The notes beneath the pieces are model-generated. The model did not search any database and was not told where the DNA came from. It saw only the letters and a list, made by a program, of their open reading frames with translations. Shown piece by piece: positions 34,674 to 48,089 of a stretch of 64,000 bases of DNA (its first letter is position 1; each line of letters starts with the position of its first letter). Location: assembly GCA_916700875.1 (NCBI GenBank), contig CAKAKS010000066.1, positions 8,215,743 to 8,279,742 of the forward strand. The letters run 5' to 3'. Source of the stretch: Sebastes aleutianus (lineage: Eukaryota > Chordata > Actinopteri > Perciformes > Sebastidae). The position numbers and the translations under genes were made by a program.

Positions 34674-34889
34674 ATGGTCCGCATCGCCAAGGCCCTGGGT
34701 TTGGTTATCCTGTGCGTCGCCGTGCTCATCCTGTCGCTCATCAGCTATGTATCCTTGCGAAGAGACAGCCTCTTCACCTCCTCCAAGTACTACATGGGAG
34801 GCCCGAGGATCATGTTCCACGCAGGATTTAGGTGAGTGATGATAATGTAGTTCAGATGATGAAGATGATTATTGTTGCTGTAAATATAA

Positions 34890-34930
<41 letters not shown>

Positions 34931-37900
34931 TCAGGCCTTGTGTATGCACCATTCAACCTGGATGTGATCACTCTCTCTCTTCAATTTGGGCTAAATGATG
35001 CTTCCTGTCAATCAAACAGACAGAGAGCTGTCCGTGGTGCTGATGTTGTTGCCATGGGCGATGCGTGTTGTGACGTAACATACAGTACAGTGAGGTAGTT
35101 GCACTGTAAACGTTTGCATTATCAGCAGCATCACATCCAATCTATGTGACTCAAAAGTACATGTAGTACTCAAGTACTGTGCTTAAGTACAATTTGAGGT
35201 ACTTCAATCATCACTACATTCTCACTGTGCAATATCATTTCCACCTGTGCAATTTTTTAATAGTCTGTTTATTGTCAATACTGTATATACTGCTCCTATT
35301 TTTATGCTTCCTTCTATTTAAATGGTTCATATTTTGTTACACTTTGTTTACACTGTGTTAGCTGATGCTTCTTGTTTTTTGCACTATCCCCTTTGCTGCT
35401 GTACACTGCAAATTTCCATACTGCGGGACTAATAAAGGAATATCTTATCTTATCTTATCTTATTTCAGAGGGAAATATTGTACTTTTTACACCACTACAG
35501 TTATACTTTTTGTTTTTACATACACAGGCTAAAACATGATCTACTTACAGTGGTGGAAAGTACATTTAGCTACTCAAGTACTGTACTTATTTACAATTTT
35601 GAGATACTTACTTTACTTGAGTATTTACATTCCATGTTTCTTTATACTTCTACTCCACTAGGCTGTATTTCGGAGGGAAATATTGTACTTTTCAGTCCTC
35701 TACATTTATCTGTCATCTATAGATGCAGTATAATGTCAGTGTTGGGGTGCAACTAGTTACATTTAACAGTAATTAAATTACAAAATAAATGTAATCAGTT
35801 ACAGTTATTTAGAAAAAGAAACATGTAACTAAATTACAGTTACTAATCAAAATGTTGGTGATTACATCCGAATATAATTTATATTCGGTTAAAAGCATAT
35901 ATGTACATTATAACATTCATTCTGTTGCTCTGTTTAATAAAATGTTGACAGTAATCAGTGTTGAGTACTACACTGCCTGGTTTAGGTTAATGTTTTTAGG
36001 ACTTTTCAGATTTATTGCCAAGTTTAAAGTATTTATTAGAAAAGTAATCAAATGTATTAATTTAAATTACTTAATTAAATTAATTAAGATTACTTATTAC
36101 ATTTTTAACAGTGTAACTAGTAATCTGTAACATATTGCATTTTACATTCTACTCTATTATCTATTCTACATAGATATAAAAGATCCGAATAATTTTTCCA
36201 CCGCTGTCAGCTTATAAATATGATGCATTCAAAGACTGAACTACTATAAATGTATAACTAGTGAACATTAACTCCACCTCATCCAGCTAAAACATGAATT
36301 CCCCATCTGAAAAATACATATAAATAGAGAACAAAAGGTTTATAAGCTTTAACTATATGCTTTATTAGTTGTTAATAAATCATCTACTAATTGGCTGGCG
36401 TGAATCATTTGTATTTGCTAATGATGCAGTTGTAAATGTTGGTAATCCATCACCCATGTGTCATTAAGAGAGGGTTTTTTAATCCATCTCATCTTCAGTT
36501 TTAAATGTCAGTAAATAGTCAATAAATGGATTCTGGTGCAGATCCATTGCAGACATTTTCCAGAAGATAGAAGTCGTGCAAGCCGCCCAACTGGTCGAAG
36601 GAATTTTCCACAACCTGGCAACCCAAAAAGATCAGATTAAATAAATGAGAGATGAATTAATTGGTTCAGATATATTAAAATGTGTACAGGGTTCCACTAA
36701 ACACTTTTCTATGTTTCACAATGAAATGGCTGTTGCATTTCAAAGGCTAAAAAGCATTTAATTTAACTATTTTTCTAAACATGGAGAATCAGAATCTGAT
36801 GATAAGTGTCAATGTCACACATCCATGCTTATTGGTGAGTTTATGAAAAACTCCTTGTCTTCTCAGAATAACCAGAACAGATCTGTGCGGATCACTTGTT
36901 TAAATACCTCAGAAAACCATCTGAATAAATTGAATCCCCTTTAAGACAAGGCCAAACAAAACCAAATGAGAGAGCAGTACACACATGGCATAATTAGAAA
37001 TATATTTCCTCTGGTTCTTGTTCACAGGTCTCAGTTTGCCTTGAATTTCCTGGATCCGTCCTTCATCCCCTTAACGAACGCCCTGAACGAGGAGCTCCAA
37101 GGAAAACCGTCCAAATGGAAGTTCAACAAGACGGCTTTTTATCAGCAGAGGTGAGAGATTTTAATTATATACTATTTATCCACTCTTCTTCTTCTACTCT
37201 AGTATCTGTCGTCCTGCAGGATAAACAGCAGGCAGGGTTTACACTGTTAAAGGGAATATTTTAAAGACACAAGAGGACAAACAGTCTCCTCTTGGATACT
37301 GTTAAACTGTTAAAAAGTTGGGTTTCTAGCAGTGATGGAAAGTAACACTAAGTACACTAACTCAAGTACTGAAATTTGAGGTACTTGTACTTTGAGTCCT
37401 TTCTTTTCATGCCACTTTCTACTTCTACTCCACTACATTTCAGAGGGAAATATTGTACTTTTTACTTCACTACAACTATTTGACAGCTTTAGTTACATTA
37501 CAAAATGAGAATTATGCATCCAAAACATACAAAAAGCTTATAAATCATCAATAGAAAATCAAATGAAAATGAATTGACAACTATTTTGATTGTTTCAGTT
37601 ATTTTTCATGCAGAATTTTACTATTTCATAGTCCCAATTTATGAAAGGTGAGAAATTGCTGCTTTCCCTTTTAATAATTTGATTTGGGTTTTTTTAAATC
37701 ATTTTGTGGTTTGATGTTGGTTGGCCAAAACAAAGGATTGTGAAGGTGTCGCTTTGGGTAAATGTGACGCATTTCTCACTATTTTCAGATTTGTTACAAA
37801 CCAAACAATCAATTGATTAATGGAGAAAATAATCAGCAGATTAATCCATAATTAAAATCATTAGTTGCAGTCTTATGCAAAATAGTTAAAGATTAGCTCC

Positions 37901-39703
37901 ACCTCAACCAACTACAAAAGTAAGATCCCGCTTTTACATTAATGCATGAGTAATAATAATATAGGCAAATATATATATAGTGCCCAATGGTGGGAGTATT
38001 TCTACATTGTGGTATTGCTACTTTTACTTGAATAAAAGATCTGAGTACTTCTTTCACTACTGCCTGCCACAGTGTTAAAGTGTTTTTCTCTTTTCAGGAA
38101 AGATATCTTCAGCTACATCGACATTCCCACCAACTTCTCCCTCACGAAGAACAGCGTGCGCGTCGGCCAGCTGATGCACTTCGACTACTCAAGCCACAAG
38201 TACGTCTTCTCCATCAGCAATAACTTGAAGTCGCTGCTCCCGGACACCTCTCCCATCCACAACAAGCATTACAGCATGTGCGCCGTGGTGGGCAACAGCG
38301 GCATCCTGACAGGAAGCCACTGCGGCCCGGAGATCGACCAGGCCGACTTCGTCTTCCGCTGCAACTTCGCCCCAACGGAGGTCTACTCCAAGGATGTGGG
38401 CAAGAAGACCAACCTGACCACCTTTAACCCCAGCATCCTGGAGAGGTACTACAACAACCTGCTGACCATCCAAGACAGGAACAACTTCTTCCTGAACCTG
38501 AAGAAGCTGGAGGGAGCCATCCTGTGGATTCCTGCTTTCTTCCTTCATACCTCAGCCACAGTGACCAGGACCCTGGTGGACTTCTTTGTGGAGCACAAGG
38601 GACAGCTGAAGGTCGAACTGGCCTGGCCGGGAAACATAATGCACGATGTCAACAAGTAAGAGAGTTGATCTGATTGTTAGTTCAGTATGATCAGGACCAC
38701 AGCTTTGTGTGATTAGGTGACAATTAAAAACTTACACATGGTGAATTTCAATGTACTTTAATTATTTAGCTGCACCCGATTTGACTGATATCAGGCCATT
38801 AAGTAGGCGTTATCAGTCGCTATAAGCCCCATAGATGTGGGTCAATAGGGGCCTACTATGCCTACTACATTGTAAAAGTGAAAGTGAAATCATCATTTTC
38901 TATAAGATCATCATATGTTTGTAGCGTCGCTGTCCTGTGAGAACCACATGTCTCTGAAAAGTCAACTTTTCATGGTGTCAGAAAAACAGCCCTGTTTTCA
39001 GCTTTGTGGCGATGCATTTTCCAGCTGATCCAAGAGGCTTTTTAAATAGTTTATTTAGCTCAAGAAGTAGGAGAATTTTATCAACACATAAAGTAACGTT
39101 TCATCCTTCAGTCAACATTCAAATTCAAACTCACCAAATTTGGATTGTTTCTGATTGTAACCTGAAAAGTAAAGCTAAAGCTGTAGTGGAGTAAACAGTA
39201 CAATATTTTCCTCTGAGATGTTGTAGAGTAGACGTATAAAGTTGCATAAAATGGAAATACTCCAGTAATGTACATGTAGGTCTACCTCGAAGTACAATAT
39301 TTGAGTAAATGTACTATTCCACCACTGCATACAGTCATAAGGGAAGTTGAATTATGGTGATGAAGGATTACTCTTTGTATTCTGCTCCCAGAGGTATTTA
39401 ATTTAATTTTTCCTTCACAGATACTGGAAGACTAAAAACCTCTCCCCCAAACGTCTCAGCACCGGGATCCTAATGTACACGCTGGCCTCCGCCATGTGCG
39501 ACGAGATCCACCTCTACGGATTCTGGCCCTTCGGCTGGGACCCCAACACGGGCAACGATCTGCCTTACCACTACTACGACAAGAAAGGGACCAAATTCAC
39601 CACCAAGTGGCAGGAGACCCACCAGCTGCCCAGCGAGTTCAAGCTGCTCTACAAGCTGCACAGGGAAGGCGTGATCAGACTCAGCCTGACGCACTGCTCG
39701 TAG
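34674..39703 (+). CDS. st8sia3: Alpha-2,8-sialyltransferase 3 (ST8Sia III)
   Basis: Four exons (34674-34831, 37028-37150, 38098-38655, 39421-39703) join in phase to 373 residues (human 380). It is a type II Golgi enzyme that adds alpha-2,8-linked sialic acid to sialylated glycans. A short cytosolic end is followed by a membrane anchor at about residues 7-25 (LGLVILCVAVLILSLISYV). Sialylmotif L starts near C155 (CAVVGNSGILTGSHCG), motif S covers about 292-314 (RLSTGILMYTLASAM and IHLYGFWPFG), motif III is HYYD at 330-333, and motif VS is H347-x4-E352. N-glycosylation sequons include NFS and NLT. The strong similarity to ST8SIA3 rather than other family members rests on the KPSKWKFN-TAF and SSHKYVFSISNN stretches. 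Introns 1 and 2 are full of repeats. The ORF starts at the Met matching the second Met of the mammalian protein. Confidence 0.96.
34890..34928. repeat. (GA)n microsatellite in st8sia3 intron 1
   Basis: An uninterrupted AG repeat begins about 60 bases after the first st8sia3 donor. Confidence 0.9.
35150..36180. repeat. Repeat cluster in st8sia3 intron 1
   Basis: 35213-35465 is a second copy of the LINE 3' UTR with CTAATAAAGGAATATC and a (TTATC)n tail. 35545-35725 is an AGTGGTGGAAAGTACATTT-type copy of the AGTAAAAGTAC family, probably near its true end. 35750-36130 is a third family rich in GTAACTAGTTACATTTAAC-like words (AACTAGTTACAT and inverted TAACTAGTAATCTG at the far end). None has a useful coding frame. 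Confidence 0.65.
37330..38065. repeat. Repeat cluster in st8sia3 intron 2
   Basis: 37330-37500 is a copy of the AGTAAAAGTAC family (AGTGATGGAAAGTAACAC, CACTACATTTCAGAGGG). 37555-37880 is a copy of the TGCAGC...TTAATC family. 37985-38060 is a short end of the first family next to the exon 3 acceptor. Confidence 0.55.
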
Positions 39704-42700
39704 ACATACGATGGATGGTTGACTCCAGAGACCCAGATACATCCGCTCAGCTCTAACTTCTGTTGTGACCCACGATGCATGATAAGTGTTAAGGCAATTT
39801 ACGACACCCTCATTCGACAAACCCACACTCACGTCACGCTGTATATCACTCGAAGATGTCACAGACTTATCACAGCGTTGTTACTCATTTATTCGGTATA
39901 TATTGTTGTCCTCAGCACTACACAGTTAGGACTTTTTACGCTGCTCAGTTGCTTCCATTACTCTCCTTTGCATGGCTGCTGGCTGTGGCTGAACAGCTCG
40001 AACTGAACTATTTTACCTGGATTTCGCAGAGGGGATTCAACACAAGGTCAAATCTTCCAGTTCTGATTGATTAATCGCCTTTTACAACAGTATACTGATT
40101 CTGTACACTGAAATCACTGCCTAATCTCAGGGAAGGAGTTAGATCAGTGTTTTTTTGTAATCAGATTAAATGCCTCAAGAGAGGTGCAGTTCCTGTTTTC
40201 AGGCCTTTTCCCCCCCCCAATGAGGTGTCAGACAATCTGCACTGCTCTGGAAGATGGTATTCGTTTACAAGACTGTACTCTATATATATATATCTATATA
40301 TATACCGTATATATACTTGTATGTCTTTTATTCTCTGTAGACAGTGTGACTGTCCACTTCAAATTTTGTTGAGATTGTTCAAATTTTTGGAATAATAATC
40401 GACATTCCAACAACAAGCCATAAATTCATAGACAGACGAAAGTGTGTTGTCATTAAAATACAGAATTTTAGAAAGTGGTGTCGGCCTACATTAGGTTCTG
40501 AGACTATAAGACATTTAGAAATATCTTCCAACATGACTACAAGTCTATTGCCACGCTAGCGACTACATTCGAGTCACAGAACTTTGATTTTCCAAAAATA
40601 AATACCCAAAATGTTGTTTAACGACACAGAATCCTCAAAGACTCTTTTAAACATCTGGATTAAAAAATATTTAAAAAAGAAAAGAAAAGAAAAGATTTTT
40701 AACCTGTATCCCAAAACACAAGAAAAATATTGACATGTTATTTTGTTTGAAAATTTTAATAATAGAAAGTATCATCAATAATATAATTCTTTAAGTTTGG
40801 CTCACGTTGTACAGATTGTACAAGGACATTTCTTGAGAGTCTTGGAGGATTTTTGAAATGCTGTACCTCGATGCAGCGTTAAGTTTGGTTAAACAAACTC
40901 CTGGGTATTTATTTTTCGGATAATCACATGCTTAGATCTATGAGTCGAATGTACATACATGAGTCACAAACTGGTTGCACCGGCTATTCATAAATTCATT
41001 CCTAAGTTTGTGTGTAAAGTACTTTTTAAGTTCTAATTAAATACTAACAAGTTTAAAAATCGTGTTGCATCCTCGTGGTGATGAGGAGACCTCAGGAAGT
41101 CACTGCTCCGGGCCAAGAAATAGTAACCCCCCGTAAAACCACAAATTGTTGCTTTTTACAATTTTTTTGGTATAAATTAAACAAACAAGACATAACATGT
41201 TAATTAGAGAGCTTTAGAGTTTCTGGTAGTTGGATTTTGTTACAGAGTCAGGCTCTGTTTACTCAATTTCCAGTCTTTATACTAAGCTAAGATAACTGTG
41301 GTATCGATCTTTGAATATCTTGGCTAGTAAAGACTTTATTAACATGAGTAAAGTTAAGGTTTTAGGGGGGCAAATAACTGCCAATCCTTTTTAAATGTAG
41401 GTGTGACTTTGTTTCATATGCATACATGTAAATGTTTCTGAGGCTAGTATTCATGCAGTTTAGCATGATTGGCAAATATCCAATTATGCTAGCTAACCTA
41501 GCTGATGTTAGTCTAACGTTACTTGCATATCATTTTGTAATTTGGGGTATTTTTGTGAAGTGCAATTTAAAATCTCTGACGTTTACATTATTACACAGTT
41601 CAGATGAAATTAGCTTTGTCAGTTGGTTCAGTTAGCTGTGCTGCAACAGTTTCACCTGCAGTTTAGTCAGTGTAAATATTTTAGTAACGACTAATATTTA
41701 TGTAAGAACTCGTTGGTGTAGTGAAACCTGTTTTAATTTAGTAAACAAACTGAGTTTGCATTTACGAACAGCTGCAACCAGCTCCAGAAAACACAACTGT
41801 TGGATCAGTGAAAAAGGGAGAGACACGTTTACAATACTTACCGGGAAAAATGTAAAGTTCGACAAAAAGGTACCGGACTATTTTGTGACATAAATCATGG
41901 CGCTAGCGTGGCGAAAAACATCAGGACAACATTTTGGACAGTTTCTTCAATACCAACAACTTATCTTGAGGTTTACCACTATTTCAATTATAAAGATTAC
42001 TAAAGAAGAGAATTCACTATTTATTATAGAGGTTTTGTTGACGGGGGAAAGTTATTTATTCATCATATCAATTCCAATATTTGTGACATCAAACAGAAAT
42101 GAATGAATGTTATGTGCATCTCGTATAAAGAGCATGATCCATTTAAATGACATTGCATGTGAAGCACTAACAAATCTTTTAGGCTAGTTTTATACAACCT
42201 TTTTGAAGATTGTTTTGAGGGTAAAAATTGACTTCTTTGCTATTGTTTGTATTCCTGATGGTGTATTCCTTAAGAATATCACCTTTTCTTTGTACGAGAG
42301 ACGTTTGATGGCTAAAAGAACCCTAATATATTCCACATGGGACCAAACCTCTACAGATCAACTTAAGCTTTATTTTTTGTAACTGTAGATAATCTTGGGT
42401 TCTCGATAACAGTCCACCCCGCAGACTTGAAAGCTGGCCACATGACCCGTCTCATGACTCTGCGACATGGGCTCCTCGTTACAAACTCAATGGCTCAGGC
42501 CGAGGTTTAATACACAGAGCGATGCACTCATTCACACATAACCAGATAGTAGTGTGTGGTTTTGTGCTCATTCAGATTTAGCGTGGTAGGCGTTTGCTCG
42601 ACATCCCGTCCCACACAAAGCGTTTCTTTTTTGTCCGTCTCCTTTAGACAAGATGATCATTTCAGATTTTTGTGTGCTGTCTCCAAATCACAGTGCAGTC

Positions 42701-43250
42701 ACCACCATGACAACACATATCTGATGAAGAAGTTTGACTTTTAGGCCATTTAATTGATGCCATAGATGTGTACATTTAAGGATAGTTTCTGTAGTCCCCG
42801 TCATTAGGAATGTTTTGTACACCAAAGAGAGAGAAATGTTAGCTTGACACAGATGGATTTGGGATTTTGGAGGATGTATGACAACTAACAGCAAGTATTA
42901 TTGTATAAGAAATGGAGTATCCCTTTTTTTGATGTTGAATTTGATGTTGAATATCACTTTTTGTGGCACAAAAATCATTTTAGACTTTTTTTGCTTTTCA
43001 GCCAAAGTAATGTGGTAGAGTTTATTTGTGACTCCATGAATGTCCTCGATTTGTTTGGAAAAATCCACTGACATGAATGCAGGACATTTTTCTCTTAATT
43101 TAAATCAAAATCAATGTGTAGAATGTGTGTAAACAATAATGATGCTAACAACGTCTGTGAGGATTGTATTTCCAGTCAGAATAACAGTATAGCTTTTTGT
43201 GCGTTACATTTAAAATGACAAGACAGTGACATATACATAACCTAAACATA
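39704..43250 (+). other. st8sia3 3' UTR and downstream spacer
   Basis: No protein-coding exon was seen. Possible polyadenylation signals (AATAAA or variants) occur repeatedly, for example near 40600. A TA-rich microsatellite is at about 40280-40318. How far the 3' UTR extends cannot be read from the sequence. Confidence 0.45.
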
Positions 43251-43903
43251 AAACGTCTTTATTCCAAACGCAGCACAATACAGGATTTGTTCCAACAACC
43301 CTTTAACATTCTTGTACTTGTGTTCGATCTGCATGGCAACTTTGTTCCATAAAGCATAAAAAAGCTTGGCCGCTTATGTACATGTCGTATAAAAGTCATA
43401 AATCATGTAAGTGACTTTGCTATCTTGGTTGTTCTAACGATCATTCATATAAGAAATGTAACCATGTCTTAAATGTTTTTTGATTATACTCCATGATAAA
43501 TATACGTTATGTGCCTGCATATTCCTTCCATCAATGCCTCAATGTGTCAAATAAAAACAGTATTTTTCTCTGATATGACCCATTTGAAGACGATAATTGA
43601 CTCTTTTTTCGCTGAATCAGAACCACTTGGTGTTTTTAAAACATTTTTTTTACAATACCTATTCACTTACTGTACTATATACAATTTGTAAGGTCTTGTT
43701 CTCCTGTATCTACGCTTTCTCACAATGCACAGGCTGTGAATAAATAACATTTCAGACAGCAGTAGCTGATTTTAAGATCTCAAATGATCTTCTCACCTAG
43801 CAGGCACTCTGGTCAAGCTCCAGAAAACGGCAGCGTTTTAAAAATGCAGTGTCATTTAGATGCAAATGTAAAAAAAAGAAATGAGTGGCTGCTGGTGGTA
43901 ACA

Positions 43904-45398
43904 TCAACAGGCACACCTCCTCCTGGAAGGAGCCTCCTCCTCTTCGTGGCTGACGACGGGGCTGCCGTTGGGTTCAGAGCTGGGGCCCCCAGGAGAGCTC
44001 TGGTCCATCCTCTTCATCACCAGGTCCAGCAGGGTGGTCACCGCCTGGTCCACATCGACGCCCGTCATGGCACTCGTCTCAAAGTAGGGGATGCTGACGA
44101 GAACAGAGAGAGGAGTTTGCTGACATTTAGTGAATATATTGTGTATGTATTAGTCCTGAGTAGTTCAAACTAAAAGTTATTTTTTTTAATTTTAGAGGCC
44201 TGAAGAGGCGAAACTATTCAGTATTTGGCAGGGAAAATTGAAAATAGCAATGCTCTAAAAAGGTAAACACAAGTTTGTGAAGCAGATATGTATTTTCTTC
44301 TCTTCACTTTAATCTCATGACCCCCAGCATTTATCTTGTGACCCCTTGGTGGGGCCCTGACCCACAGTTTGGAAACCACTGTGGAGGAAGGTTGTAAGCA
44401 GTTCACTAGCTCCATCCTGTGGTGTACTGGTGAAGGAGGCATTGCAGCATCTCAGCAAACCTACTCTATTTAGTACTTACTTGGTCATCAAGGTATACAA
44501 ATAAAAATACACTTTAATAAATGAGAGTAATATTAAGCTAATATTGCAGCTCTACACTCATATTGATTGACAGGGTTTTAGTACGAGGATGCTAGTTACT
44601 ACTTAATTTAATAACAGTTAAAGGATTTTATTATAATATTTGTAAACAATACTGATGTAAAACTGGACAATTTTGAATTCTGATTCAGTCAAGAAACAAA
44701 GTCAAAGTCTGTTTTCATCAGTAACTCAAACTGTTCTGTATGAATATAAATGAATAAAAATGTGAAAACTTCTGCACGCCCCCTCGCTTACTGCTGATAT
44801 AGTTATATTCAATGTTTCAGTCTGTTCGACCTACAAGATAATAAATGTGCAAATGTTTGTTCGTCTTTCGGCTACTCCCGTTAGGTGTCGCCACAGCTGA
44901 TCATCTGAGATCTGATTTTATGATCCACATATTTGATTTGTCATAGGCTTCACCCCGGATGCCCTTCCTGACGCAACCCAACCATTCATAATAATAAATG
45001 TGTAAATAAAATATGTAATGACTTGAGCCTTAAATCCTCCCTTATGAGGACATAACTATATTGTTCTTTTGAATGTGAGGCATCAGGTGTTGTGTGTAAA
45101 CTGGCCCCCTTCACACAGTCTCACTCACACACTGCCCTTAACATGTGCTTTAACTAAATTAAACAATAGTGCTGCTATATGTAATGCCTCACCCGTATCT
45201 GTCTGCCAGATCTCTGGCCTGTCTGGCGTGAACATCCCTGATATCCCGCATGTCTGCCTTGGTGCCCACCAGCACGATGTCTGGACTATCACAGTACGCG
45301 TTGGCCTGCAGCTGACCTGAACCAACACAGAGGAAGTCATTTAAACCCATGAAATGCAAATTTACATGCATGAGCAAACTTTAAACTCAAGTTTCCTC

Positions 45399-45448
<50 letters not shown>

Positions 45449-46709
45449 TTTGCATCTCACTCTCAGTGGCCACACATTAATCTAAAAGAGCGTTGATCTG
45501 AAGCAGAGCAGTGCTGCTGCTGAGGTGACACATACTCATCCAGTTCCTCACGTTGAGGAAACTTTGCTGATTGGTCAAGTCGAACATCAGCAAGAAGCCC
45601 ATGGCGTCTCTGAAGAAAGCTGTGGTGAGGCTGCGGAACCTGAAAGCAGATTTGTTTCACAGTACAAAGCTCCCATGTGAAGATTTGAGCCACCATTTGG
45701 TCAGGACGGAAATATCTCAGCAACTGTTGGAGGGGGAATCCCACTGAGGTTGAGATTTGTGGTCATGAATTTGACAATCTTCAAAATTTACTCTAAATTT
45801 TGGTGAGGAAAAACTGGCATGGCCAGTTTCAAAAGGGTTCCTTGACCTCTGACCTCAAGATATGTGAACGAAAATGGGTTCTATGGGTAGCCACGAGTCT
45901 CCCCTTTACAGACATGCCCACTTTATGATAATCACATGCAGTTTGGGGCAAGTCATAGTCAAGTCAGCACACTGACACACTGACAGCTGTTGTTGCCTGT
46001 TGGGCTGCAGTTTGCCATGTTATGATTTGAGCAACTTTTTTTATGCTAAATGCAGTACCTGTGAGGGTTTCTGGACAATAGTTGTCATTGTTTTGTGTTG
46101 TTAACTGATTTTCAGTAATAAATATATACATACATTTGCATAAAGCACACATATTTGCCCATATCCCATATTGATGAGTATTAAATACTTGACAAATCTC
46201 CCTTTAACGTACATGTTGAACAGATAAAAATGTGTAATTTATTTGAGATTAATGGCGATTAACTACGGACAATCACGCGATTAATCACAATTAAATATTT
46301 TAATCAATCGACAGCCCTAGAAACTATATTGTGAACATCAAGGTTAGATTTACCTCTCTTGACCCGCTGTGTCCCAAAGCTGAAGGTGGACTTTGAAGTT
46401 CCTCTCAGTCGTCCCATCAGCACCTTTCCCTGTGTACATCTGAACCAAACCACACAACAAGCCTCTGAACTAGTTACATAATAATTTATTTAAGTCAAGA
46501 ATCCTCCTTGTGCAAGTGTGCACCTATTAACACATTACACACCGAGCATGACTCACCACTCTCTTTTCCCTGAAGTCGATGCCCACTGTGGTTGTGAACT
46601 TGCGGTTGAACTTGCTGTCGGTGTACCTGTAGAGGAAGGTGGTCTTTCCCACGCCCGAGTCCCCGAGTGCCAGCAGCTTGATCAGATAGTCATAGTCCCA
46701 GTCAGCCAT
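43904..46709 (-). CDS. rab27b: Small GTPase Rab27B
   Basis: Five coding exons (46557-46709, 46354-46439, 45536-45639, 45193-45316, 43904-44093) join to exactly 218 residues, the length of mammalian Rab27B. Rab27 GTPases tether secretory and lysosome-related vesicles to effectors such as Slp/Slac2/Munc13-4 at the plasma membrane. P-loop GDSGVGKT is at 16-23, switch I is around FTTTVGIDF, WDTAGQE is at 73-79 (Gln78), the base-recognition motif is TKAD at 133-136, and ETSA follows in the last exon. The C terminus RRRCACstop is a CXC motif for double geranylgeranylation. The insert KGADGTTERN before FKVHLQLWD is characteristic of Rab27. A TTTATT at about 43256 offers a minus-strand polyadenylation signal. 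Rab27B over Rab27A is inferred from neighbours (poli, st8sia3). Confidence 0.93.
45403..45445. repeat. (CT)n microsatellite in a rab27b intron
   Basis: About 20 uninterrupted CT units lie between coding exons 3 and 4 of rab27b. Confidence 0.95.
45765..46321. mobile_element. TAGGGCTGTC-type element, right part
   Basis: The sequence GACCTCTGACCTCAAGATAT, then GGGTTCTATGGGTAGCCACG, and an end GATTAATCACAATTAAATAT...ATCGACAGCCCTAG belong to a very common fish element. The matching left part, starting CTAGGGCTGTCAAAG, is at 62383-62810 in another gene. CTAGGGCTGTC and its inverse are the terminal repeats. No transposase. It is in the intron between rab27b coding exons 2 and 3. Confidence 0.7.
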
Positions 46710-48089
46710 AGTGCAGCTGAGTGCTCAACCTGCCACAGAGTTCAACTCACAGTCCAATGCTATTGACGGATCATGAACCATATAGGAGTTTAGAGAAACC
46801 TTGAGGGTGAGTAAACTAGAAAAGAAAACGTGAAATAGTTCCACCTAAGCTGCAGTTTTCACTGTGAGGGTGCAGGACCATCACACGGGCTTATCAGGAC
46901 GTCATAACTCCCTCGCTCATTAGGCTCTGATCAGAGAGGGGCGAGCCACATGACTTGAGCTGGCTTCCACATGAGCAGTCAAATGTCTCGCCAGTTTTCT
47001 CAGCCTTTGCTGAGTGAAAAACACGGGCCTCTGTTTGAACAGACAGAACTCCCTTTTATTGACCTAAAGGGCTACGGGCAGACAGCTCAACACTGAATGA
47101 CGCCACTCAAGTCAATGCAATGCTTCGGTTACACTTACAGGCCAGTATAAAGGCAGCATTGAAAATGAGATTTGGTGACGCAGGAGACAAACAATCCTCA
47201 AGAATAACAGTTATCTTCTTCAGTATATTAAAAAATGTAGGGTATTTGAGGGCATTAAGGAAATTCCAGCACCACAACAGTGACAGAACATAGGATACTA
47301 CCATGAAATCTAGTTATTTCCCATGTGCATCATTAATGGTGTTGTATTATACTGTATGTGTGAGGAGAGGCTGAATAATCAACCCTCTGACCTACAGCAG
47401 TCTCTGTTTATCTGACAAAACACTATCAAACCATATTTCCTCAAATACTAACTGACACAAACAGTTTCACAGCTCCCTTAAAATGACAAAAAAAGTCACA
47501 TACCTTACCAGTCTATCTGCAGGAAGTGCCAACACCCATTCATACGTCGCTCAACTCGTCCTGATTGAATAAAATAATCACTATCATGATGCGATGGCCC
47601 ATCCTGAACCTTTCCCCCCTTCTGCTTACATGTGATCCAGGGAGGAGCGAGAACCAAGCGGGGCTGTGCTTACAGACCTTGTGTTTTCTGGTATTTCACA
47701 TGAGAGGGGAGGAAAAAAAGCTCTTTGAAAAACTGGATGTGAGCAAATAATGTGAGCCTCTGTGGATTTCAGTGGAAATCGTCCAACCAAGGAGCGAGGC
47801 CCCACTTCTAGAGGCTAAGCAAAGTAATCCTGCTTCTCTCTAAACAGAACAATATTTAAACAATAAAACCCCCAAGCTAAAGATTTAATAAAGGTCCCTT
47901 TAAGAGTTTGGAATTTACTTTTATCCATGTTTATGAGTGGTAACATAAGAAGGTCGCTTCATGTAAAAGGAGATTTCACACAGAAAAATCAAGCAAGTTT
48001 GTAGATGCTTTGACATCAAAATTAAGTTTTATAAACAATATATTCTTATTTCCAGAACAGCAAATAATCTGCATATTAACACTGACATA
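46710..48089. other. rab27b upstream region
   Basis: No coding exon was recognised. Since the rab27b ATG exon is preceded on the minus strand by a CAG acceptor-like run (GAGCACTCAGCTGCAC), a non-coding first exon probably lies in this block, but its position cannot be fixed. Confidence 0.35.

Noticed and set aside
38189..38548. Minus-strand 119-codon frame in st8sia3 exon 3
   Set aside because: Shadow of the conserved sialyltransferase exon, whose frame is fully explained on the plus strand.
39470..39862. Minus-strand 130-codon frame over st8sia3 exon 4
   Set aside because: Shadow frame opposite the sialylmotif S exon; no family resemblance.
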